Below are positions 1-5,546 of a stretch of DNA of 8,529 bases, in pieces; within the stretch, counting starts at the first letter, position 1, and the number at the start of each line of letters is the position of its first letter. The DNA is from Proteiniphilum sp. UBA5267 (GTDB taxonomy: Bacteria; Bacteroidota; Bacteroidia; Bacteroidales; Dysgonomonadaceae), in the NCBI GenBank assembly GCA_002411515.1, contig DHTF01000062.1, forward strand, positions 1 through 8,529. Direction: 5' to 3'. The position numbers were made by a program, and so were the translations under genes. Below the pieces are notes generated by a model. That model did not search any database, was not told where the DNA came from, and saw nothing but the letters and a program-made list of their open reading frames with translations.

Positions 1-914
1 GTATCGGCATAGGTAGAGACCACATCTCCCGGTTGCATCCCGGTCATTGTTATGTTAGCCTTCCTACCTGCCACCTTTTCGATCTCAGAGAGGAAATCAA
101 GCAGTTTTACAGGAGTGGAGCAGCCCATGTTGTAAATTGTATGGGGTATTTTTTTTGCCGGAGGTGAAGGTATAATTTTCAGGACACCCTTCACGATGTC
201 ATCAATAAAAGTAAAGTCGCGCTGCATATCCCCATGGTTAAAGAGGCGGATAGTTTCTCCTTTCGTGATCGCCGACATAAACAGGAAGGGAGCCATATCG
301 GGGCGTCCCCAGGGCCCGTAGACCGTAAAGAAACGAATGCCGGTGGCCGGGATGTGATATAGCTTGGTATAAGAATAAGCCATCAGTTCGTTTGCTTTTT
401 TGGTAGCGGCATACAGGCTGACGGGATAATCCGTTTTATCGGACTCTTTGAACGGTGTATGGGCCCTATCCCCGTATACACTGCTGGAACTGGCATAGAC
501 CAGATGTTTTACCGGATGCTGTCGACAAGCTTCGAGGAGATTGAGAAACCCTGCAATATTGGCTTCGATATAGGCAGACGGGTTTTGTAATGAGTATCTT
601 ACGCCTGCCTGGGCTGCCAGATGAACCACATGAGAAAAATTTTCTTTCACAAAAAGAGTGTACAACCTTTTTCTATCGTTCAAATCCATCTTTATGAATT
701 GATAGGACTCAAAGATGCTGCTTTGTACATATTCTCCCGGCTTTGTTTCCTTATTTTCAATACCGGTCTCCCTAAGCCGTGCATATTTGAGCTGCACGTC
801 GTAATAAGCGTTGATGTTATCGATGCCAATCACATGATGTCCCTCACGCAGCAAGGCTCGTACGACATGAAATCCAATGAATCCGGCTGCACCCGTAACC
901 AATATTTTCATCAT
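1..914 (-). CDS. UDP-glucuronate 4-epimerase-like NAD-dependent epimerase/dehydratase (3' end cut off by window)
   Basis: This reading frame has no stop before the left edge, so the C-terminus is missing; about 303 residues are visible against roughly 340-350 usual for the family. It is an extended short-chain dehydrogenase/reductase. Numbering from the second ATG at 911, the protein opens MKILVTGAAGFIGFH, with the NAD-binding GxxGxxG at residues 7-13. The serine stretch SSSSVYG is at 141-147 and the catalytic YxxxK (YAATK) at 167-171. FFTVYGPWGRPDMA (194-207) and RDFTFIDDIV (231-240) are characteristic of the CapI/LpsL-type UDP-glucuronate 4-epimerases, which interconvert UDP-glucuronate and UDP-galacturonate in the cytoplasm using bound NAD. 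The start is one of two tandem ATGs (914 or 911), 7 nt after the stop of the upstream GT39 gene, so the gene is co-transcribed with it. In that context it probably supplies the sugar nucleotide for the lipid-linked pathway upstream. The family call is strong. The exact substrate is inferred, and a UDP-glucose or related epimerase/dehydratase is the alternative. Confidence 0.88.
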   Translation of the reverse strand, partial: MMKILVTGAAGFIGFHVVRALLREGHHVIGIDNINAYYDVQLKYARLRETGIENKETKPGEYVQSSIFESYQFIKMDLNDRKRLYTLFVKENFSHVVHLAAQAGVRYSLQNPSAYIEANIAGFLNLLEACRQHPVKHLVYASSSSVYGDRAHTPFKESDKTDYPVSLYAATKKANELMAYSYTKLYHIPATGIRFFTVYGPWGRPDMAPFLFMSAITKGETIRLFNHGDMQRDFTFIDDIVKGVLKIIPSPPAKKIPHTIYNMGCSTPVKLLDFLSEIEKVAGRKANITMTGMQPGDVVSTYAD

Positions 915-921
915 GACCCGT

Positions 922-2511
922 TTAAAAAATAACTATCGCATGTTCTCCTATTTGATACTGTGTTTTGTTGGACACAGCGGCACGTATATCCGGGTCGTTT
1001 TGAATATCCTTCATCCGCAGCATAAGCAGCCTGTTTTTGGGCGATTCGTTCAGGATATCTTCCTTGTCTACTTTGATGATATCTTTTCCCAGGTACACAT
1101 CCATGTTCTCCGCACGTTTAATGTTGTAGACCCAATAGTCGGCAATCCCATGTTCTTCCGACAGTTCTACTGCTTTTTCGCAAAGATTTCCCCATCCAAT
1201 CCGGCTGTTTAATTGCGGTATGGACAAGCCAAGGAGGAATATAGCTGCCAAAAAGCCGAACGCCAGGGTGTTGATAGCCCCATAAGTCCGTTTTTTCAGA
1301 TATAAGAAATAGATCATGAGCAACCCGGTGAGAGTGAGTACGCCCACTCCTGCATAAACAAACGGGTTCGCCAGATACTGCAGTTCTTCGGTACCGCTCA
1401 AATAGATTAAAGCCGGTAACGAAAGAATCAATGGAATAGCCGGAATGGCCACGGCCAATTTGATCCATCCGTTTTGCGGATTGAACTTCCCGAGTAACAA
1501 AATAGATAGCGAGATGAGGATGGGAATGGCCGGTAGTGAATAGATGCCCAGTTTGGAACTGATCAGTGAGAGCAACACCAGTGTCGATAAAATTATGGTC
1601 GCAAAAAATTGTTCCAGTGTACTGTTTATCCTTTTTTTGACGATACCGACAATAAACAGCCCGATTGCAAGCAGCGACCAGGGAGCCAATGAATACCAAA
1701 TAGAGATCGCGTAGTAGTAAAAAGGCTCTTTGTGGTGAAATGAGTTGATGCCGCGGTCTACTGTTTGATGTACAAGCAGATTGTTCAGATAATCGTTTCC
1801 ACCTTCTATGTAAACACCTGAAAACCAAACGATACATCCCGACAGAATAATCAGCAGACTCTTCCAGCCCCAGTACTTTTTAAAATCAGGCAATCTCTTT
1901 CGATAAAGTAAAAACAGGGTGGTTGAAACAAAAGGAATGATCATGCCCAACGGCCCTTTAGAGAAAAGCGCCAAAAACACATACAATGGAAACAGCCATT
2001 CGTCCCGTTTACGGCCTTCTCCCTGGAACATTTTATAAAAAGTGTACAAGGAAAGAATAATGAACATATTCATCAACATATCCATACGGACTACCAGGGT
2101 AACACCCACAAACAACCCCGTGGTCATCAGCATCAGCGGAGTTGTCATTTGGTGCTCCCTGTACCGTTCTGCTGTTCCGGTATCTCCGGACAAAACGTTC
2201 TCCTCTTCCTCGCGAATCCACTTCGACAGGATTATCAGCACAACGAGCGCCGGAATAACGGACAACAGTGCATAATACCACATCCTGTGTTCTCCCAGTA
2301 GCAGTTTCCCGGTCATCATCAACCAGAAATGGAGTGGGGGCTTGTCGGCGTATATTTCACCCTGATTGGTGAATGTAAAAAAACTCCCATTTCGGATCGC
2401 CTCGTCCACAATACTCAGGTAACGCAACTCGTTATTGGGTGTATAGTCGCGTAAAATGATGGCGGGCAACAAAGCGATAAACCAGATCAGATAAATATAC
2501 TTATTTTTCAT
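922..2511 (-). CDS. GT39/ArnT-like polyprenyl-phosphate-sugar glycosyltransferase, membrane
   Basis: A 529-residue polytopic inner-membrane glycosyltransferase of the GT-C fold. Such enzymes take a sugar from an undecaprenyl-phosphate carrier on the periplasmic side and pass it to an acceptor such as lipid A, LPS core or protein. After the first helix (about 6-20) a periplasmic loop carries PNNELRYLSIVDEA (25-38) and then IYADKPPLHFW (53-63), which match the ArnT pattern DE-x-RY ... DKPP-x-x-x-W. Further hydrophobic helices run to about residue 440, followed by a soluble periplasmic tail of about 90 residues, as in ArnT-like proteins. One oddity is that Asn27 sits where ArnT has its catalytic Asp. 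A start at 2541 would add MLTKVGKSRY and overlap the upstream gene by 41 nt. The ATG at 2511 gives a normal N-terminus and an 11-nt overlap with the LAB_N stop, so I chose it. The neighbours (GT2, LAB_N, epimerase) imply a lipid-linked uronate or similar donor. The acceptor is unknown. Confidence 0.85.
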   Translation of the reverse strand: MKNKYIYLIWFIALLPAIILRDYTPNNELRYLSIVDEAIRNGSFFTFTNQGEIYADKPPLHFWLMMTGKLLLGEHRMWYYALLSVIPALVVLIILSKWIREEEENVLSGDTGTAERYREHQMTTPLMLMTTGLFVGVTLVVRMDMLMNMFIILSLYTFYKMFQGEGRKRDEWLFPLYVFLALFSKGPLGMIIPFVSTTLFLLYRKRLPDFKKYWGWKSLLIILSGCIVWFSGVYIEGGNDYLNNLLVHQTVDRGINSFHHKEPFYYYAISIWYSLAPWSLLAIGLFIVGIVKKRINSTLEQFFATIILSTLVLLSLISSKLGIYSLPAIPILISLSILLLGKFNPQNGWIKLAVAIPAIPLILSLPALIYLSGTEELQYLANPFVYAGVGVLTLTGLLMIYFLYLKKRTYGAINTLAFGFLAAIFLLGLSIPQLNSRIGWGNLCEKAVELSEEHGIADYWVYNIKRAENMDVYLGKDIIKVDKEDILNESPKNRLLMLRMKDIQNDPDIRAAVSNKTQYQIGEHAIVIF

Positions 2512-3148
2512 ATACCGTGATTTTCCTACTTTTGTAAGCAATCATTATATTCCTGATATATGCCACAAAACCAAAAGATTGTCCCAGTAACAATACGGGA
2601 TCCTGTCGAAAAATGGCATAGCTGATGATGATGGAAGAACCGACCAGACTAATAATCCAAAAACCCACGGGAAGGATCGATTCATGCCGGGCTGCCGAAT
2701 AGAAGAACTGGTAAACAAATCGCAACGCGAATATAACCTGTCCCGCCGAGCCGAAAATCAACAGTCCCAATGGCACATCTTTGTTGTGGAAAAAGGCTTC
2801 GTCAAATACGGATAAATCACGCAGTATAAAACCCGTCGCCACCACAGGAGTCAGGATCAGCACTATTTTAATGATGTTTGCTATTTTTTTCCATTGCCCC
2901 TGCATGTGCAAGTTCCACAGATAGATATAATAGGACAGGAACTGGCCGAGAATAATGGCAAAATCGTTGCGCAACACACCGTATAAAAACAGCAAATATG
3001 AGCCTAAAACGCTCAGAATCCAGAAAATGGGAGGTGAAAGTACTTTTCCGGCCTTTTCCGACGCAATCCATTGATAGAGGATGCGAGCAGAAAAAAAGAG
3101 TTGCGCCAGAAAACCAATAGCAAAAATCCAGCTGTTATTCTCCTGCAT
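2501..3148 (-). CDS. Tandem LAB_N (lipid A biosynthesis N-terminal) domain membrane protein, putative lipid-linked sugar flippase
   Basis: A 215-residue, almost entirely hydrophobic protein with two copies of the LAB_N domain. Copy 1 is about residues 12-80 and copy 2 about 133-201. They align without gaps at an offset of 121: Q16/Q137, R22/R143, Q26/Q147, P39/P160, FW42-43/FW163-164, GS49-50/GS170-171, R60/R181, D62/D183, GQ68-69/GQ189-190, Y76/Y197 and N79/N200. A helical linker (about 92-110) plus a short polar loop separates them. LAB_N was named from the N-terminus of some LpxB proteins, but here there is no LpxB catalytic domain. The ATG at 3148 lies 2 nt after the stop of the GT2 gene. 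The frame stays open upstream to 3412, but only antisense-like low-complexity sequence inside the GT2 gene would be added. Sitting between a polyprenyl-phosphate-sugar synthase and a GT39 transferase, it occupies the position of ArnE/ArnF, so a flippase role is a reasonable inference but not shown. The domain call is strong; the function is tentative. Confidence 0.83.
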   Translation of the reverse strand: MQENNSWIFAIGFLAQLFFSARILYQWIASEKAGKVLSPPIFWILSVLGSYLLFLYGVLRNDFAIILGQFLSYYIYLWNLHMQGQWKKIANIIKIVLILTPVVATGFILRDLSVFDEAFFHNKDVPLGLLIFGSAGQVIFALRFVYQFFYSAARHESILPVGFWIISLVGSSIIISYAIFRQDPVLLLGQSFGFVAYIRNIMIAYKSRKITVYEK

Positions 3149-3150
3149 TT

Positions 3151-3918
3151 TTAATCCAGATTGTTTTCGTTCACATAATAGTTGATGTATCTCTTTTTCA
3201 TCCAACGGTAGGCGAAGCAGTCGATAAATGGTCCTGATAGCCGGTTCCAGAGGTGATACTTCGATGTGCCTGCCACGCGCGGATAATGGCGTACGGGTGT
3301 TTGTTTCACTTTGCCGTTTTGGAGCAGAATCAGTGCAGGCAGAAACCGGTGCATGCCATTGAAAAGAGGGATGCGTTTGGCTGAATCCGTATGCATCACT
3401 TTCAGCGGGCATCCGGTATCTGAAACGCCATCGTGTGTCATCATCCGCCGGTAACCGTTTGCTATTTTCGATTGAAGGTTCTTGAAAAACGAGTCTTTGC
3501 GGTTCGCCCTGATACCCGTCACCATCTCGTAATTTGAGATATCCTGCAGCAACAGATTAAAGTCGTCCGGATCAGTCTGCAGGTCGGCATCCATATACCC
3601 CACATAATCGGAAAACGTATGATCAATACCTGCTTTCAAGGCAGCGCTCAGTCCTCCGTTTTCTTTGAGGTTGAGATAAAAGAAAGAGTCATTCCGGGCA
3701 CATATTTCCTGGATTCTTTGTAGGCTGTCATCTTTCGATCCATCATTTACAAACAGCACACACGTCGGAAAAATGGAATGAGGCAGAAATTGCTGTAGTT
3801 TTTTTTCCAGTGTGTAGATGTTATCCTCCTCGTTGTAGACAGGTACCACAATGGTGAACCTGAAAAAAGCGGTGCCATTTGTTTTCACATGCATGTCGTT
3901 CTCTTTATTAAAGGACAT
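3151..3918 (-). CDS. Family 2 glycosyltransferase, DPM1/ArnC-like polyprenyl-phosphate sugar synthase
   Basis: A 255-residue GT-A fold enzyme that likely transfers a sugar from a nucleotide donor to undecaprenyl (or similar) phosphate at the cytoplasmic face of the membrane. Motifs in order are VVPVYNEEDNI (24-34), VNDGSKDDS (57-65), the metal-binding DADLQTDPDD (110-119), SDTGCPLKVM (166-175) and GTSKYHLWNR (217-226). The last two are typical of the DPM1/ArnC/GtrB branch. The C-terminal transmembrane pair found in ArnC and GtrB is absent, so it resembles short soluble DPM1-type enzymes; the last 30 residues are basic and aromatic. The start at 3918 (MSFNKEND) is the first ATG. An ATG at 3894 (MHVKTNG) is an alternative that also keeps all motifs. 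It is the first gene of the minus-strand operon, 2 nt before the LAB_N gene. Its sugar donor is probably the product of the epimerase at the end of the operon (inference). Confidence 0.87.
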   Translation of the reverse strand: MSFNKENDMHVKTNGTAFFRFTIVVPVYNEEDNIYTLEKKLQQFLPHSIFPTCVLFVNDGSKDDSLQRIQEICARNDSFFYLNLKENGGLSAALKAGIDHTFSDYVGYMDADLQTDPDDFNLLLQDISNYEMVTGIRANRKDSFFKNLQSKIANGYRRMMTHDGVSDTGCPLKVMHTDSAKRIPLFNGMHRFLPALILLQNGKVKQTPVRHYPRVAGTSKYHLWNRLSGPFIDCFAYRWMKKRYINYYVNENNLD

Positions 3919-4029
3919 CCGATCAGATTTTCCACCGGTATCCTCCGAAAACTCCTCCGTATGAGCAATTTACCCAATACTACGAAAGGAGTGGGAGTGT
4001 GCCGTGATTGATTTTTCAAAATGATCCGG

Positions 4030-4059
4030 TAAATGTAGACAATTATTATTTCTGACAAT
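4030..4059 (-). promoter_or_regulatory. Candidate promoter for the leftward glycosyltransferase operon
   Basis: On the minus strand TACATTTA (4037-4030) matches five of the six fixed bases of the Bacteroidota -7 box TAnnTTTG. ATTG (4059-4056) stands 18 nt upstream as a one-mismatch -33 box, and a perfect TTTG (4064-4061) lies 23 nt upstream, which is rather far. It would give a leader of roughly 105 nt before the GT2 ATG at 3918. The sequence ATTGTCTA-nn-TTTAC around it recurs at the aldo/keto reductase promoter. Prediction from pattern only. Confidence 0.3.
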
Positions 4060-4205
4060 TCAAACAGGACTAATATTTTTTTAAGACCCCATGTCCCGGT
4101 TAAGAGTCGGACTAAAAAGACCTTCGAAAGGCTGAAACAAAAGCAATATTTTCTTCAGAATTGAAAATGTAACCAATAGTTCACATTTTTCTGAAAAGAA
4201 ATGAA

Positions 4206-4213
4206 TAAATTTG
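4206..4213 (+). promoter_or_regulatory. Candidate -7 box upstream of the PHP phosphodiesterase gene
   Basis: TAAATTTG is a perfect match to the Bacteroidota -7 consensus TAnnTTTG. No clean TTTG is found 19-21 nt upstream; only a T-run at 4186-4190 is near. Transcription would start about 4219, giving a leader of about 50 nt before the ATG at 4272 and placing the dyad at 4215-4247 at the very 5' end of the transcript. Confidence 0.45.
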
Positions 4214-4214
4214 T

Positions 4215-4247
4215 GGTGACCTGTAATCACATTACATGAAGGTTACC
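4215..4247. promoter_or_regulatory. Nested dyad just downstream of the PHP promoter box
   Basis: GGTGACC (4215-4221), TGTAAT (4222-4227), CAC, ATTACA (4231-4236), TGAA, GGTTACC (4241-4247). TGTAAT and ATTACA form a perfect 6-base inverted repeat around a 3-base centre. The flanking GGTnACC units are copies 26 bases apart and can also pair with each other with one mismatch (G-U in RNA). The position at the predicted transcription start suits either an operator for a dimeric regulator or a 5' leader hairpin. The arms are short enough to arise by chance. Confidence 0.35.
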
Positions 4248-4271
4248 TTTTAAATATAACTTAAACTACTT

Positions 4272-5420
4272 ATGAATCAAAGAAATGTATGTTTGTCCCT
4301 CCTGGTGTTGGTACCCCTGCTGGCTTTGGGACAGAGAAAAGACGTAGAAGGAATGCGTTACCTGGATGAAAACAGGCGTCCTGCACAAAGAGAACAAATT
4401 ATCATTCCCAATGTGGGAGCATATCAGGTGTTGAAATGCGACTTCCACATGCATACCGTCTTTTCAGACGGAAATGTATGGCCGACTGTCCGCAATCAGG
4501 AGGTATGGCAGGAAGGTCTGGATGCTTACGCCATTACAGATCACATTGAGTATACACCCCATAAAGAGGATGTGATTGTGAATCACAACCGGGGATATGA
4601 ACTGCTCAAGGAGAGTGCGGCAAAGAACAATCTGATTCTCTTGAAAGGCAACGAGTTGACACGCGATACCCCTCCCGGACATTTCAATGCACTCTATAAT
4701 AGTGACGCCTCGGAATACATTGTAAGTCGTGACACCGCACTTGACAAGGAAGCCTTGATGAAAGCCTCTGCACAGAATGCTTTTATTTTCTGGAATCATC
4801 CAGGCTGGAAACCCGGAATAGAAGGGTCGTATGAATGGATCCCTTTTGTAGATTATCTGTATCAGAACAAAACCCTGCACGGCATTGAAGTAATCAACGG
4901 ATTCGGAATTCACTTGAAAGCGCTCGACTGGTGTATCGATAAGGGACTGACTGTCATGGGCAGCACCGACATGCACAGCCTGGTGGCACATGAGTATGAT
5001 CTCAGCAAAGAATACGTACATCGTACCATGACACTGGTGTTGGCCAAAGAACGCACCGCTGAATCCATCAGGGAAGCGCTTGTTGCGGGACGCACCGTAG
5101 CTTGGGCCAGCAAAATACTTGCAGGCAAGGAGGAACATGTGCGGGCGCTTTTTGAGGCCTGTGTGGAGCTGATGCCTGTGCATTATACCGAAGAAAAAAA
5201 GAACGGCGACAAGATCAATTATTACGAGCTGCGCAACAACAGCGACCTCTACTTTGAGTTGGACTTGAAGAATGGAAACAGCACCAAACGGGTTGTGCTT
5301 TATCCGCGTTCTGCACAACAGATCACCGCATCGGCAGAAACGGCTTCTTTATCAGGCGAAGTCATATCCACCTATGTCAGGAGTGATCAGCACCTAACCG
5401 TGAATTTTTCTTTGAAGTAG
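4272..5420 (+). CDS. Secreted PHP-domain phosphoesterase, Sb-PDE family phosphodiesterase
   Basis: A 382-residue exported hydrolase. A signal peptide spans residues 1-20 (basic start, LSLLVLVPLLALG) with a likely SPase I site after Ala-Leu-Gly20. There is no lipobox cysteine. A full PHP (polymerase and histidinol phosphatase) metal site is visible: HMH at 59-61 in CDFHMHTVFSDG, with Asp66 nearby; His91 in ITDHIEY; Glu128 in KGNELT; His137; His176 in WNHPGW; and D233-M-H235 in GSTDMH. This supports a two- or three-metal phosphoesterase. The C-terminal part (about 290-382) is predicted to be beta-rich and may cap or anchor the domain. Similar Bacteroidota proteins are commonly named Sb-PDE family phosphodiesterases after a Sphingobium enzyme acting on phosphodiesters. 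The true substrate in this organism is unknown; scavenging phosphate from organic phosphodiesters in the periplasm is a plausible role. It seems to stand alone on its own promoter. No intrinsic terminator is evident after the stop, so read-through into the next gene is possible. Confidence 0.85.
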   Translation: MNQRNVCLSLLVLVPLLALGQRKDVEGMRYLDENRRPAQREQIIIPNVGAYQVLKCDFHMHTVFSDGNVWPTVRNQEVWQEGLDAYAITDHIEYTPHKEDVIVNHNRGYELLKESAAKNNLILLKGNELTRDTPPGHFNALYNSDASEYIVSRDTALDKEALMKASAQNAFIFWNHPGWKPGIEGSYEWIPFVDYLYQNKTLHGIEVINGFGIHLKALDWCIDKGLTVMGSTDMHSLVAHEYDLSKEYVHRTMTLVLAKERTAESIREALVAGRTVAWASKILAGKEEHVRALFEACVELMPVHYTEEKKNGDKINYYELRNNSDLYFELDLKNGNSTKRVVLYPRSAQQITASAETASLSGEVISTYVRSDQHLTVNFSLK

Positions 5421-5442
5421 GTGTTTCTTCTGTGTGAATTGT

Positions 5443-5542
5443 ATATATTTGTCTTTTCATAATCACAGCTATCTGATTCTTCGACTTCCCTGTTCATCTT
5501 GATCGGGTATTCCGACACGTTTCAGGTAAAAGACAAATATAT
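5443..5542. repeat. Perfect 15-base inverted repeat flanking a 70-base spacer upstream of the NnrS-like gene
   Basis: The left arm ATATATTTGTCTTTT (5443-5457) and right arm AAAAGACAAATATAT (5528-5542) are exact reverse complements. With a one-base bulge they extend outward by ATTG (5438-5441) against CAAT (5545-5548), which includes the A and U of the ATG at 5547. The left arm contains a TATATTTG promoter box pointing right; the right arm contains the same box pointing left. The 70-base spacer has no reading frame of note and no promoter-like box. In a transcript reading through from the PHP gene the arms could form a long stem that buries the start codon. A transcript starting from the left-arm box would lack that arm. 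A DNA-binding site pair or an invertible segment are alternatives. Confidence 0.85.
5444..5451 (+). promoter_or_regulatory. Candidate -7 box for the NnrS-like gene, inside the left repeat arm
   Basis: TATATTTG matches TAnnTTTG exactly. A -33 TTTG is not present at the ideal distance; TTTC at 5424-5427 (16-nt gap) is the nearest. A start about 5458 would give a leader of about 90 nt that contains only the right repeat arm. Confidence 0.45.
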
Positions 5543-5546
5543 TTCA

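Larger units (their letters stand above)
3919..4271. other. Divergent intergenic region between the glycosyltransferase operon and the PHP gene
   Basis: This 353-base stretch contains no convincing gene. Two very short ATG frames on the plus strand (starting at 3961 and 4090, 16 and 14 codons) have no ribosome-binding context. The region is A/T-rich, especially 4030-4080 and 4140-4210, and includes a candidate leftward promoter near 4030-4059, a candidate rightward promoter box at 4206-4213, and dyads at 4164-4190 (AAAATGT ... ACATTTT, 7-base arms, 13-base loop) and 4215-4247. The first 110 bases next to the GT2 start would be its 5' leader. Two GGAGGA stretches on the minus strand lie in that leader, too far from the ATG to serve as its ribosome-binding site. 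Confidence 0.6.

Noticed and set aside
1118..1837. A 239-codon frame on the minus strand
   Set aside because: It is an out-of-frame shadow inside the GT39 gene, with composition rich in R, S and H and no family signature.
3149..3412. 88-residue N-terminal extension of the LAB_N protein inside the GT2 gene
   Set aside because: The extension resembles shadow sequence of the GT2 gene, and the ATG at 3148, 2 nt after the GT2 stop, starts the first repeat cleanly.
3961..4011. A 16-codon ATG frame on the plus strand in the divergent intergenic region
   Set aside because: It is too short, with no ribosome-binding context and no leader-peptide character such as repeated regulatory codons.
4464..5318. 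A 284-codon open frame on the minus strand
   Set aside because: It lies wholly antisense to the PHP gene, whose metal-binding motifs are intact; the translated product has no recognisable domain.
5443..5542. The inverted repeat as an intrinsic terminator for the PHP gene
   Set aside because: The 70-base loop and A/T-rich stem without a following U-run do not fit a rho-independent terminator.
5499..5546. Upstream extension of the NnrS-like gene to a TTG codon
   Set aside because: The added 16 residues are polar and cross the right repeat arm; the ATG at 5547 gives a normal start.
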